NCBI RefSeq assembly: GCF_000195915.1
Contig: NC_002578.1
Location: forward strand, 1,421,644 to 1,485,643
Source: Thermoplasma acidophilum DSM 1728
GTDB lineage: Archaea; Thermoplasmatota; Thermoplasmata; Thermoplasmatales; Thermoplasmataceae
DNA length: 64,000 bases
Direction of reading: 5' to 3'
The number at the start of each line of letters is the position of its first letter. Position 1 is the first letter of the stretch. The position numbers were made by a program, and so were the translations under genes. The notes beneath the pieces are model-generated. The model made no database searches. It worked only from the letters and a program-made list of their open reading frames with translations, and was not told where the DNA came from. Of this stretch, positions 8,027 through 17,435 are shown in pieces.

Positions 8027-9877
8027 TTAGTGTTGTGATATAATGTAATCATTTAGCACAATTATGAGCCTCTCATATAGGATCGGCTGTATGTAGTCCG
8101 GGCCGTATAGGTCACTGCTACCAGCCACTATCTTATGCTCGTAGCCGTGCACTATACCTGACGAAACTGACCTCACAGAAACCCTTAGATCCTTGGATGT
8201 GAACCCGGAGGCGTGCGATACCGCACCAAGGAGGCCTCCAGTTGGGCTTATAAGTTCAAGCTGCGAGGTGACGAAGGAATCGTTACTAGTCACTGTGTTC
8301 TCTATGGTTGTGATCATATGGTTCGAAAGGCTGACCTGCTGCCATGATTGCAGCAGATCCGTAAGGCCAAACGTCGCGAACCCGTACATCGGATATCCAC
8401 CGTTGGTAGTCTTGGTGATCTGTATCTCGAACAGCGTGTCCATCCTAAGCGGGAAGTTATACTGCACGAACGAGATGCTGCTGTAGTGTCCAAACCATAC
8501 AATATTGACGAACTGCATCCTCTCGCTCTGCGTGAGGTTCTCCCATATGGGCGTCAGGCTCTGGTTGTTCATGAACGACCCCGACGCGATGTCAGTTGCA
8601 ATGGTCAGCCTGCCGTCCATGCGGAAAACGGATGTAGAACTGTACGAGTAGTCCATCGACTGGTTGAAGTAAGCCTGCTGCGAAACGCCTGGAATCCCCA
8701 CCTGCACCGTCCTCACAGGAGACATGCTGAAGTGATAGGGGCCGGGCGTCGCGGGAGACGCATTCGGGCTGGTGTACAGGAGCAGCGAGGCTGTCACCAC
8801 AAAGTACGGGTAAGCGAGATCTGGCATGCTGAAGTTCCACTCATGCGTTCCTTCTATGAACCCTAGGTCTCCAGTAACATCCTCGAAGTAGAACCTGTCA
8901 TGGAGTGTGAAGGCACCAGTCACCGGCCTCCAGGCAAAGAGGTCGATGCCGCCCGTGTTGATGTATGGGAATGGCAGCACAGACGCCACGGCCCTGCTGG
9001 AGACGTTCACGAAGAGCATGTTGAAGGAAGGCTCGTTGGCGTACCAGAACTCCTGGGAGGAAAAGCCGTAGAGCCATATCTGTATCTCTGCCCTGTACAC
9101 ATCTTTCGGCACTTTCACCTCAGAGGTGACGTATGGCTTAGACGGCGTTAGGTGGTAATCGAACGACGACATGCTCGGCAGGATCGGTATGATCAGGTTC
9201 GGTTCCTTGGGTGCCGGGAACTGTGCGTCCGCAGGGTAGAAGTAAAGGGTTATGTTGCTCTCGAAGCGCCCCTGCACTATCGTGCCTGGAGAGTTCCACT
9301 GCCAGTATACCTTGCCGGTGAAGAGGGCCTCGTACAGTGTCAGGTTCTTGTAAACAGTCCAGTTGCCATATTCAGGTGATGTACCCCAGAGGAGCGTGTT
9401 GTTGTCCACGTTGAACGAATACCCAGAGTCGTACACGATGCCTGAGGCGCTGCCATTGAATTTGAGGAGTATGAGGGCCCATCCCGTTGGGCTCTGCGGA
9501 GCAATGAAAGAGCCAGAGATTGCTGCCCTGCTCGTAGGCACAGAGGTGTTGTTCCTGTACACCACGAAGTCATGCACAAGCCTAACCACTACTGGCTGCG
9601 TGTTCGGTATAACGGGCGGCAGTGAGGCCAGAACGGTGGATGAGTTGTATATCGGGTATCCCGATGGATCACTCTCACTCAGCGCATCGGAGGAGAGGTT
9701 CAGCAACCTCGACTTGCTGGAATATGGCATTGAATGGCTGCCTAGAAGTGCCTCCCCGGAAAAGTTATTCAGGGTTCCCGAACGCTGAAAGCCCTGCTGA
9801 GCAAGACCGAACCCCAAAATCACGAGTGCTACCACAACCGCAACTGCAAGTGTTAGGGTACGCAATATCTTACCCAC
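8027..9877 (-). CDS. Secreted PNGase A-like peptide:N-glycanase
   Basis: The 616-residue protein has an N-terminal signal or anchor helix (about residues 8-26, rich in Ala/Val/Leu) and is otherwise extracellular in character, with many N-x-S/T sequons. Its landmarks match the plant/fungal PNGase A family: a region with the spacing of the DR-type strand, then a YKNLTLYEALF segment, an EFWYANEPS motif, and the hallmark LPFPYINTGGIDLFAWRP near the middle. PNGase A releases whole N-glycans from glycopeptides by cleaving the Asn side-chain amide. The likely role is removal of glycans from food or from surface glycoprotein outside the cell in acid. The start is GTG at 9877, with a TATA-like element near 9901. 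No operon partner is visible. Confidence 0.72.
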   Translation of the reverse strand: MGKILRTLTLAVAVVVALVILGFGLAQQGFQRSGTLNNFSGEALLGSHSMPYSSKSRLLNLSSDALSESDPSGYPIYNSSTVLASLPPVIPNTQPVVVRLVHDFVVYRNNTSVPTSRAAISGSFIAPQSPTGWALILLKFNGSASGIVYDSGYSFNVDNNTLLWGTSPEYGNWTVYKNLTLYEALFTGKVYWQWNSPGTIVQGRFESNITLYFYPADAQFPAPKEPNLIIPILPSMSSFDYHLTPSKPYVTSEVKVPKDVYRAEIQIWLYGFSSQEFWYANEPSFNMLFVNVSSRAVASVLPFPYINTGGIDLFAWRPVTGAFTLHDRFYFEDVTGDLGFIEGTHEWNFSMPDLAYPYFVVTASLLLYTSPNASPATPGPYHFSMSPVRTVQVGIPGVSQQAYFNQSMDYSYSSTSVFRMDGRLTIATDIASGSFMNNQSLTPIWENLTQSERMQFVNIVWFGHYSSISFVQYNFPLRMDTLFEIQITKTTNGGYPMYGFATFGLTDLLQSWQQVSLSNHMITTIENTVTSNDSFVTSQLELISPTGGLLGAVSHASGFTSKDLRVSVRSVSSGIVHGYEHKIVAGSSDLYGPDYIQPILYERLIIVLNDYIISQH

Positions 9878-9910
9878 ATATTCATGAACATGGCTAATAA
9901 AAGGTTTATG

Positions 9911-9936
9911 GTGTGTTGAAAAATCTTAATATTTGA
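9911..9936 (+). repeat. Short repeat copy 2, right of the PNGase A-like gene
   Basis: This is the direct-repeat partner of 7908-7934 (13 identical bases, gtgtgttgaaaaa, then a similar tail). It runs directly into the terminal repeat of the IS256 remnant at 9935. Confidence 0.4.
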
Positions 9937-10192
9937 TAGTGTCCTGAATTTTGTGTAATACATTCAACGAACATAATCGAGAGGATGAACAAGGAGATAC
10001 GTAGAAGGATAGAGATAATCGATTCACTTCATTCAGAAGAGAGCGCCATGAAGATAATATACCTCAGTATAGCGTATTAAACGAAAAATGGTCTCTCCGA
10101 TCCATAAAGGGATTCTATAAATGCCAGGACACTATCACGGACATGTTCCAGAGGGAGTATCCTTGAGCATACATAAAATCTGGGACGCTACG
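9935..10192 (+). mobile_element. Internally deleted IS256-family element with both ends
   Basis: The left end (gatagtgtcctgaatttt, from 9935) has the look of an IS256/mutator terminal inverted repeat. Bases 10170-10191 (tacataaaatctgggacgct and on) match its reverse complement at 16 of 22 positions, all differences being transitions. Between them is only the last part of a mutator transposase in two frames: TNIIERMNKEIRRR and then LNEKWSLRSIKGFYKC to a stop after EYP at about 10166. Everything upstream of that catalytic-domain tail has been lost, so the element is non-autonomous. The reading frame shifts near 10079. The bases from 10193 to 10312 hold no gene. Confidence 0.7.
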
Positions 10193-10312
10193 GTAAAAAT
10201 TGAGCGGTTTAGAGGTTTTGCTTCAGAGAATACAGGAATCTACTATTCTTTTCGATCATTCAAAAATGATGATCCGATAATATTTGTACCATAACTCATT
10301 GAGATATAAGTT

Positions 10313-11113
10313 ATGGATAGGACTCTTAAACAAAAATTCAGGCAGCCCTTTGGCTTCTATATGGAAAATTTAATTGGAAGGCATTTGACAACGAAGGGGA
10401 TTTTCACTATGTATCATGCACACAGTTATGCATTTGAATGGGGCCTTGATTTGAATGATGAGGACCTGAACCAATTGAAGTTCCTCATTAATATTCTAGA
10501 AATAAATACAGGGGAATTAAGCGAAAGAGTAAGATTGGTTCTAAAGGGCAATAATGGGTATTATAATCAAACTTATGCAGAACTCATTAGGAGAAACTTT
10601 TCTTTCAAGGATAATAAAAAGCTATTCAATAAAAAAATTATACTATTGGCCGTCTCAGATCTCATATCTTCTAATATTTTGGAGCTTCTTAGAATTGAAG
10701 ATCATAGGCTAATAGTCAGCGAGGTTAAGAGTCAATATGGCCCTAAGGTTGATTATAGGATAGAGTTCGAAAGATCACAGCTTAACAGATTATTAACCTT
10801 AACCAATACAGGCATAGAAACTTCGCTCATATACTGCATTGCTTTACCTGCACCAAGGTTTGTTGAAATACCATTTATCAAGCTATATGAAGAATTCACG
10901 AAATATACCGACTTCAACGGCAGGGAATTTACCACCGATAATTGGGCAGACCTTCGAATAAAGATTCCATTGGAATACAGGAAAGATGAGAAATTTGAAA
11001 GAATCCATGAATCTCTTTACAGTTTTAAGGATGAGAAATCCTTATACAAGTCGATACTGGATGCGTTTCCTGGCAAATTTTCTAGGTTAGAGAAATTTCT
11101 AAATTTATTTTGA
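10313..11113 (+). CDS. Unknown protein, possible PD-(D/E)XK-like nuclease
   Basis: I do not recognise this 266-residue soluble protein. The centre contains EDHRLIVSEVKSQYG: Asp130, Glu137 and Lys139 with a following Gln156, an arrangement reminiscent of the E-x-K strand of PD-(D/E)XK nucleases, though the spacing is tight and the match unproven. It is strongly AT-rich and Lys/Asn/Ile-rich compared with the flanking core genes, which suggests acquisition by transfer. It lies just inside the left IS256 remnant. The ATG at 10313 follows the ATA-rich run gagatataag. The following 275 bases (11114-11388) hold a T-rich tract and the promoter of the next gene. Confidence 0.6.
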   Translation: MDRTLKQKFRQPFGFYMENLIGRHLTTKGIFTMYHAHSYAFEWGLDLNDEDLNQLKFLINILEINTGELSERVRLVLKGNNGYYNQTYAELIRRNFSFKDNKKLFNKKIILLAVSDLISSNILELLRIEDHRLIVSEVKSQYGPKVDYRIEFERSQLNRLLTLTNTGIETSLIYCIALPAPRFVEIPFIKLYEEFTKYTDFNGREFTTDNWADLRIKIPLEYRKDEKFERIHESLYSFKDEKSLYKSILDAFPGKFSRLEKFLNLF

Positions 11114-11388
11114 TTATGGAATACTAAAGACTTGAAGACCATCAATGGATTGGTTACGATTTTGTGGTTTATTTTCAGAATGATTTCGAACACGATAATC
11201 ATGGAAAGTTTTATTTTTGTCAGGATAGAAAAGGGAAATGGAATCACTATCAGGTCACAAGAAAAGCCTTAGAATTTTAATTGATAATAATAGGAGCTTT
11301 CCTTTGCGAGGGACTTATTAGAAAGCAGTTTAATTAAGATTACTATAAATAACCAAAATATATAACATATAGAGGAGTCTGCAAGCAA

Positions 11389-12603
11389 ATGGTTGACAAG
11401 GCAATAAACAACCTGCTCTTATGGATGGACAGAGGCGGAAACATAGATAGTTTTTATCAAATCTTTGGAATTCCGTTCCCAAATGAATTAGGAATAGAAA
11501 ATGCCATAAAAGATTTGTATTCAACGATGGAAAGTTATATAGCTCTTCGTAGTGGCGTTGAGAAGAACGAAATACTCCTAACAAAATATGATCCATTTCT
11601 GTCTTTTTCTGCGGACATCCTGGGATATTCCGCCACAGCCATAAAACTTGCAGGGGAAGGGTATATAGGGGAGTCCTTGGCTGCTATCAGATCCAGTATC
11701 GATATTTTTATCACATCTTTGTTTTCATCCGTAATCTGGAAGCCGTCTTCGATCGAAGACTTTAACCCCCTTGGGCAATTGGACTCACCTTACTATCACC
11801 TATTAAAGGAAATAAGTTTGGACGATGTGATAATAAGTAAAATTGGTGTCGGGGAAGAAGAAAATGGGTTCATGCTGAAAAACAAAATCAATGAAGCAAC
11901 TAATCTGTGTCTTCAGAGATTTTTCGATGTATTTGACATAAATCAAGAAGAAATTGAACCAAAAGAGCAAAACGCTTTCGGAAACATCATGCGAAAAGCG
12001 ATAACTGACATATCCTTAGAAATATTGAAAAAGCATGGAAATACTTTTAAAGAACTAGGTATAGAGATTACCAAGCCAGAAAACTTCTTCAGGTCGCTAA
12101 TTAGTGACGAACAATACACGTATAAGGCTTGTGAGAAGTGTGAAGGCGAATTAATAGAAGATCTGAAGAGTTTATTACAAATCAGCGGTGAAATGACGGA
12201 AGAAATTAAGAACGATTTGAGGAAATTAACTTTCGAATGGGATTTAGGCGCAGATAAAAACAATGAAAGCGACCTCCCACTCTGCGATTATTGCGGTAAA
12301 AACCTAGCCGCGATATGGAGCATTCATGTTAGGTTTAACAAAGATAGTATGCTCAAATACCTGAAATGGCACCTGGATACGGATGCATTTAATGAAATTA
12401 ACAATTGCGTAATGAAAGTATTCGATTCAAGAAAGAAGGAGTTTTTTGGAGATCTTTTGAATTATAAAATTTATAGAGAGTTGAACCCTTACGCCCACGG
12501 CGATCCAAAGTCAGAGCCTACCATCGAGGAGTGGTACGAGAAGTACATGAGGCCATATTTAGAATCTCTTGACTGCGTTTATAAACATCTAGTCAAAAAT
12601 TAA
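11389..12603 (+). CDS. Unknown 404-residue protein with two CxxC zinc knuckles
   Basis: I do not recognise this protein. It has two CxxC pairs (Cys248/Cys251 and Cys299/Cys302) that could together bind one zinc ion across a 48-residue insertion, within an otherwise helical, acidic protein. Near the C-terminus is YRELNPYAHGDPKSEP, resembling the His-Gly stretch of some HEPN-like and DUF5677-like proteins of defence loci; this is a resemblance only. The N-terminal half has a SLAAIRSSIDIFITSLF helix also seen in such proteins. A TATA-like run (ataaataaccaaaatatata, about 11345-11364) lies upstream of the ATG. The base composition is AT-rich like its island neighbours. Confidence 0.6.
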   Translation: MVDKAINNLLLWMDRGGNIDSFYQIFGIPFPNELGIENAIKDLYSTMESYIALRSGVEKNEILLTKYDPFLSFSADILGYSATAIKLAGEGYIGESLAAIRSSIDIFITSLFSSVIWKPSSIEDFNPLGQLDSPYYHLLKEISLDDVIISKIGVGEEENGFMLKNKINEATNLCLQRFFDVFDINQEEIEPKEQNAFGNIMRKAITDISLEILKKHGNTFKELGIEITKPENFFRSLISDEQYTYKACEKCEGELIEDLKSLLQISGEMTEEIKNDLRKLTFEWDLGADKNNESDLPLCDYCGKNLAAIWSIHVRFNKDSMLKYLKWHLDTDAFNEINNCVMKVFDSRKKEFFGDLLNYKIYRELNPYAHGDPKSEPTIEEWYEKYMRPYLESLDCVYKHLVKN

Positions 12604-12752
12604 ATCAATTTTTGCTTGGGGTATCTTGACTTCGATTACAAGAAACGCCCTACATGGATACGCCTTAAATATGCCTGAAACTTTTCCTTAGAGATGATCG
12701 GGATAGCCATTGCATAAATAATTGGCGTGCTTCTGATGATCAATCCTCCAGC

Positions 12753-13376
12753 TCAACGATTAAGTATTTCTCCTATCAATGGGGCGATCTCTTCGTGTAT
12801 CTCAAGGTCTTTATAGTCATATGATGGTATTATTCCTGCCAACTGCAGCTCCGAAAGTATTTTGAACCAGTTCTTGCCTGAAAAACCTAAACTCTCTGCC
12901 TCTGTCTTTACCATATAATAATTTTTAAATCTTGTGCCCTTTTCCACGCTGACATAATAGATCGCAGAGAGTACTTTGATTGCATCTCCTGGATACTTGG
13001 ATAGGATATTTTCTATTTCCTCCCGCTTTTTATACCAAACTGAGGAGTTCTCTAGCACCTTTTCCTTGCAAAGTAGCGTATAATACCTGCCGAAGAAATC
13101 ACGATGGCACTTAATATTTTCCTTATGAGAATTAAAATAGGAGAGAAAGGTATCTTCATCAACTCTACTTATAATCTCTGAGATGAGTGTGTCGTTGTTC
13201 AGTTCATTGTACTCGCTATCCATCCCTCTATCGTTAAATCTTTTGCAGTATTGTGAACCTAACCTTTGACACTCGTGTAACAGGAATGGATCCCCGCCAT
13301 AATGCGGATTAGAGAATACATAAAAATACGATAACAGCAGTCTTCTTTCATCTTCCATTGTAAGGTATTTAACCAT
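12753..13376 (-). CDS. Unknown 207-residue protein with a helical C-terminal domain
   Basis: I do not recognise this soluble protein. It is Tyr-, Lys- and Glu-rich. The last 80 residues (from about KVLSAIYYVSVEKGTRF to the stop) read like a winged-helix-type domain: helix, short turn, then a helix ending LSELQLAGIIPSY. The start may be the ATG at 13376 or the internal MEDERR six residues on. The gene is transcribed against its neighbours within the IS-bounded island. The spacer 13377-13623 has no gene; it is AT-rich and carries the promoter of the HNH gene. Confidence 0.5.
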   Translation of the reverse strand: MVKYLTMEDERRLLLSYFYVFSNPHYGGDPFLLHECQRLGSQYCKRFNDRGMDSEYNELNNDTLISEIISRVDEDTFLSYFNSHKENIKCHRDFFGRYYTLLCKEKVLENSSVWYKKREEIENILSKYPGDAIKVLSAIYYVSVEKGTRFKNYYMVKTEAESLGFSGKNWFKILSELQLAGIIPSYDYKDLEIHEEIAPLIGEILNR

Positions 13377-13623
13377 GAGAATAGATCAACAATGATATTA
13401 AAAATCTTCATTTGATAATGCATTACTGCACGTTTTTAGGAAGTCAGCAGGATGTTGTTTATAGAGAGTTATGGCCTGCCGCGCATTATCCCTCGCTTTC
13501 GAACCTATTTTGAAAGTGCTCCAGTCCAGCTTATCGCGTTTTTCAAGCTATGCTTGGCTATACTTTATGTTAACACTTGGGCATTATGCCAAAAAATAAT
13601 AGCCCCTGTGACTTAATACTGAT

Positions 13624-14566
13624 ATGCCAACACTCTACGATATGATAAAGGAAGCAGTTCGCTTTATAAAATGCCCCTGCAGCAATTCGGCTATAATCAA
13701 TTACGTACTAAGCAAGTGGTCGGATCAGAACCATGATTCTATACAAGATCAAATCAATTCTGCTAGTGTCAACTTACCATCTAGGGTGGACTATCCGGAA
13801 AATCAAAAGGAAGTGAGTTCAGCGAGGGAGAAGTATGATTTCCTCTATAGGACGGCCAAAGGAGTGGTCGAGGAATACGATCCGCATAAGCACGGCATAT
13901 GGGGCATATTGCAGTTCCAGGGCATGTATAAGATATAGGGGCGAAACGCCTCCAGATACTTCCGATTCTAAGAAGAAATACGGCATATTGTGTCATACCG
14001 ACTTAGGCTGGATCAAGTCCCTAAAAGATTCTAAAATTAGAAACATAAATTTTTGGAGCACAAGGACAACCATACTTGATTACCCTTATGAAGGTATGCC
14101 TTTCTTTTTCAAAACTGAGAAGCAGAGGATCGAGGGATACGGCAACTACGTTAGATTGGAGAGGCTGACTCCAGCTGAGGCCTGGGCTATGTTCGGCCAG
14201 GGAAACGGTGCTCCGGATCTGGAGACACTCTTAAGCCTGCTGAAGAAAGACGGATGGGAGGCCTCGGACAGGAATGATGGCAAGATAACATGCTTTGTAC
14301 TCCGGGATCCAGTTTTCTTTGCCAACCCACCCTCGTTATTGGATTGTGGCATTTCTCCGTTCGAGACTACGAAATACATTGATAGCATCGAGGGCTCAAC
14401 GATATCCGGACAAATAGAGGAATTCGCCCCCTTGGACATCCGATATCCTTCTGAGGTTAATGGACCAGTCCATTCAATATCTACCGCTGATGGCAGGCCA
14501 TACCAGGCAGAGCTGAGGAATGAACTCTTTAAAATATATCGAGGTAAATGCGCGATCTGCGGGTAG
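13624..14566 (+). pseudogene. HNH restriction-type endonuclease, frameshifted and truncated
   Basis: Two frames together make one protein. The first (13624-13938) encodes an N-terminal winged-helix-like domain ending with EEYDPHKHGIWGI. The second continues from about 13930 with KKKYGILCHTDLGW, an EVE/PUA-like segment (FFFKTEKQRIEGYGNYV, AEAWAMFGQGNGAP), and the approach to the HNH domain, LRNELFKIYRGKCAICG, where it stops. In this family the catalytic HNH core follows that CxxC, so the nuclease centre is missing. One inserted base near 13930 would account for the frame change. Family members are modification-dependent or type II-like restriction nucleases. The break at about 14563 abuts the antisense 3' end of a radical SAM gene. 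Confidence 0.7.
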
Positions 14567-15611
14567 TAGATGAACTTGTCAGCCAGTGCCCTGTACGGCA
14601 CCCACGTCCCCGCAAAGCCGAGGACTCTCCTGACATCCGCTATCATCTCCAGCTTTTCCGGCGTCCACAGTGGCGATACGTAACCTGTCCTGGTGAGCGC
14701 ATCGAGCGGTATGAACCTCATGGGATAGGCGGACGCGCCCCATCTCATCAGGTTCTTTAGCCTCAAAAGGAAATCCTCCGGCGTATCCCCCTTCTTATGG
14801 ATCTCGTCCCAGAAGTTGTAAAGCATGTAGAATATCAGATCCTTCTTCCTGTAGCCTGCTTCGCCTAGAAGGTCGATGGCCTTCTTCACGTATGGCCCCT
14901 CCCATGGCCAGTCGTAGGCCATGTGTATGCTCTTCGATTTTACATCGGCCAGGAGCCCTGCGGTTTCCTCATCGATAAGCCTAGCATCAAGACCCTGGTT
15001 GAAGTCCGCTTCTATGCCATGGTCAATGAGCTCCCTGAGCATGGACTTGGCGTAGGGCGATGCGAGGAAGTTGTTGTCCCATATCGTAACCTTCCTGTGC
15101 GATGGGTGCATGAGGTCGATTATTGACGGCTTCTGGTCCCTCATTCCACCCTCCACCTTCGGGACAACGCAGAATGGGCACTTCCTTATGCACCCGCGTG
15201 AAGTGAACACTATGGACCTGTCCCATGATCTCCACTTTTCCACCTGCTGCAGGAGGTGGTAGGCGGAGATCAGGTTCTCTGCCTCTGGGTAAAAGCCCAC
15301 ATGCATCTTTACGAACGGGAAGGACGCCCTTATGTGTTCCGGCATCAGGCTGGCGTATATGCCGCCCACATATATAGGCACGCCTGGAAACTGCCTGTGA
15401 TAGAATTCTATGGCCTCATGCATGGGCTTCCATGAATAGGTGAAGAGTGAGCTTATATATATCTTAGATGGTGAATGATTGAGGGTTTGAAGGCCGCAGA
15501 ACAGCATTACCTCATCTCCTCCATTTTCCTCGAGCCTTTCAAAAGCTTCAGGAGGTCTAAAGGAGGATATCTGGAATAATATAGCATTTCTATTAATAAT
15601 ATCCTGATCAT
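14146..15611 (-). pseudogene. B12-binding-type radical SAM protein, frameshifted, 3' end replaced
   Basis: The genuine start appears to be ATG 15611, encoding MIRILLIEMLYYSRYPP, typical of cobalamin-binding radical SAM proteins. The frame breaks in an A-run at 15524-15527: one lost base, giving KNGGDEVMLFCGLQT when restored. Then follow the B12-domain VGGIYASLMPE and the radical SAM cysteines in GCIRKCPFC (CxxxCxxC). Coding that looks genuine ends at about ALADKFIYY (14563). The remaining 139 codons to 14146 are just the antisense of the HNH gene and are not native. So the gene is broken at both ends. The substrate class is unknown. Confidence 0.68.
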
Positions 15612-15689
15612 TTAATTATAGGATCCTAGTTATAGATTTGGATCCATATTCCCTCTATGCATGCTATGAAGGGGTGGCGGTCGATATGA

Positions 15690-16021
15690 TCTATCTTTCG
15701 CGATGTTTACGATACTGTAGGTAGGTCTTGGAAACCTTGTCCTCACGATAGTTTTTGAAATACTACGAGCATCCAGAAGTGATCAGAAGACTGATACATT
15801 TCACAAATCTGATCGAACGAATGAACAGGGAGATCAGGAGAAGGATCAAAACATACTTTCACTATCATCTGAGAAAAGCGTAATGAAAATAAGCTATCTG
15901 CAGGGAATTGAACTAGCAATGGTCTCTCCGATCCCTAATGGAATTATATAAATGCCAGGACGCTATCACGGACATGTCCCGAGTAGGTCTTCTTAAGCGT
16001 AAATAAAAAATGGAAAACTAC
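15690..16021 (+). mobile_element. Decayed IS256-family transposase 3' remnant
   Basis: Fragments of a mutator-type transposase tail can be read in shifted frames: FRDVYDTVGRSW, then YYEHPEVIRRLIHFTNLIER and MNREIRRR, then a match to the copy at 9935-10192 in the words atggtctctccgatcc and aaatgccaggac. A degenerate right terminal repeat (about 16000-16021, 13 of 22 positions like the other copy) closes it. No intact left end is seen. With the element at 9935 it brackets the accessory island. The stretch 15612-15689 shows no gene. Confidence 0.6.
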
Positions 16022-16055
16022 GCGTCGAATAGCAATTCTCAAAAATTATATTAAA

Positions 16056-17423
16056 TTATATCTGAAGGTTTATGTCTTTTTCTGAAATCTCTTCCAGCCC
16101 TTTTCTCTTAGTTTCTGGAGCCATCAGTATTGATAATACAAGTCCAGCTATAGAGGTTAGAATTAATATTAACAGCTTATCTCCTATCACCAGACTTGGG
16201 AAGAACAGACCTGTAAGCACTCCACCTAATCTACCTATACCTTGTTTCCATCCCTCCGCAGTGGCTCTGATTCTGGTTGGAAAGAGCTCTGGAGAATATA
16301 CCATATGAAGACTACCAGGCCCTATACCCTGGAACATTGCAAATAGTATAAATGCACCAAGAGAAAGTAATTTTAGATTTGATGGAGCGAAGGCTAAGAT
16401 TATCATAGTTATCAGCATACCAGCCCAGCCTGTTAGCGTAGAATTTCTTCGACCAAATGAATCGATTACTAGTATACAGATGATGTCTCCTACGACGAAA
16501 AGCAACCAATATAATGAAGAACCGATAAGACCAGCTTCTCCAAAGGATGCAAGGATTGAAGGCCCATACAAAGAGGCGTTTACAAATGCAATTGCGAAGA
16601 AGAAATAGAAAAGACCTATGAAAATTGCACTTTTAGTATATTTCGTAAGAAGCTCTTTATAATAGCCTGATACCGGTGGTTTTACGTTGGAATCCATTAT
16701 GAATTTTTGGGTATCATCTGGCAAGGTGCTCTCTGTTACTCTTTCAATGGCCTGTATAGCTTCTTTTTTCCTTCCATGCTCAAGTAACCATCTTGGAGAT
16801 TCTGGAGTTCGTATTCTTCCAGCTATTGTAATGGCGGCTGGAACTGCAGCAGACATTAACATATATCTCCAGGCAATCGTTGCACCCAATGGCAAGAGTG
16901 AGTATCCAACTATAGCTGCAACAACTCCTGCAATATTGAAGAATGTTATATTCATGACCAAGAATTTTCCCCTTGGATTAATTGGGGTATATTCACTGAG
17001 ATATGAAGTGGCTATTGGATAATCTAATCCTATTCCTAAACCTACCAAGAGGCGCGCTACTACGAGTTCGTATGCATTTGTCACTAGCCCGGATATTATT
17101 GCAAAAAATACAAATAATATAAGATCAATTATAAATATCGTTCGCCTTCCGACCTTGTCGACAAAATAACCTGAAAGCAAGGCTCCTACTAAATTCCCTA
17201 TAATCACCGATATTCCTATGAGCCCAACTAAAAAAGCATTGTGTTGTAGACCGAACAGTGTTTCTATTCCTGCTAAACCGAAGGATATGATGACTATATT
17301 GTATCCATCAACGAATATGCCACCTCCAGTCAATAATAGCATTTTATAGTTGAACCATTTTGATTTTTGTTTGTCCATTGGGCCATAAGCTCTTTCTTTT
17401 AATTCCTCCCATGATTCAGTCAT
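16056..17423 (-). CDS. MFS sugar-porter-family transporter
   Basis: The product is a 455-residue permease with twelve predicted helices. Sugar-porter hallmarks are GYFVDKVGRRT after helix 2, the RLLVGLGIGLDYP segment, PESPRWLLEHGRKKEA at the start of the central loop, and PETKRKGLEEI near the C-terminus. The start MTESWEELK at 17423 is preferred: a TATA box (atataaatat, 17445-17455) lies 26 bases upstream. It is divergent from the altronate-type dehydratase genes and shares their regulatory interval, so it most likely brings in the sugar acid or sugar that those enzymes degrade. This link is inferred from position. Confidence 0.85.
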   Translation of the reverse strand: MTESWEELKERAYGPMDKQKSKWFNYKMLLLTGGGIFVDGYNIVIISFGLAGIETLFGLQHNAFLVGLIGISVIIGNLVGALLSGYFVDKVGRRTIFIIDLILFVFFAIISGLVTNAYELVVARLLVGLGIGLDYPIATSYLSEYTPINPRGKFLVMNITFFNIAGVVAAIVGYSLLPLGATIAWRYMLMSAAVPAAITIAGRIRTPESPRWLLEHGRKKEAIQAIERVTESTLPDDTQKFIMDSNVKPPVSGYYKELLTKYTKSAIFIGLFYFFFAIAFVNASLYGPSILASFGEAGLIGSSLYWLLFVVGDIICILVIDSFGRRNSTLTGWAGMLITMIILAFAPSNLKLLSLGAFILFAMFQGIGPGSLHMVYSPELFPTRIRATAEGWKQGIGRLGGVLTGLFFPSLVIGDKLLILILTSIAGLVLSILMAPETKRKGLEEISEKDINLQI

Positions 17424-17435
17424 TGAGGATATCAT

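Noticed and set aside
9935-10134. Inverted repeat gatagtgtcct / aggacactatc as the ends of a 200-base MITE
   Set aside because: The right arm lies inside transposase-tail coding sequence; the true right end after the stop (10170-10191) is a better match over 22 bases.
14146-14562. C-terminal 139 residues of the long minus-strand frame as part of the radical SAM protein
   Set aside because: They are the exact antisense of the HNH endonuclease coding region and show no radical SAM family features.
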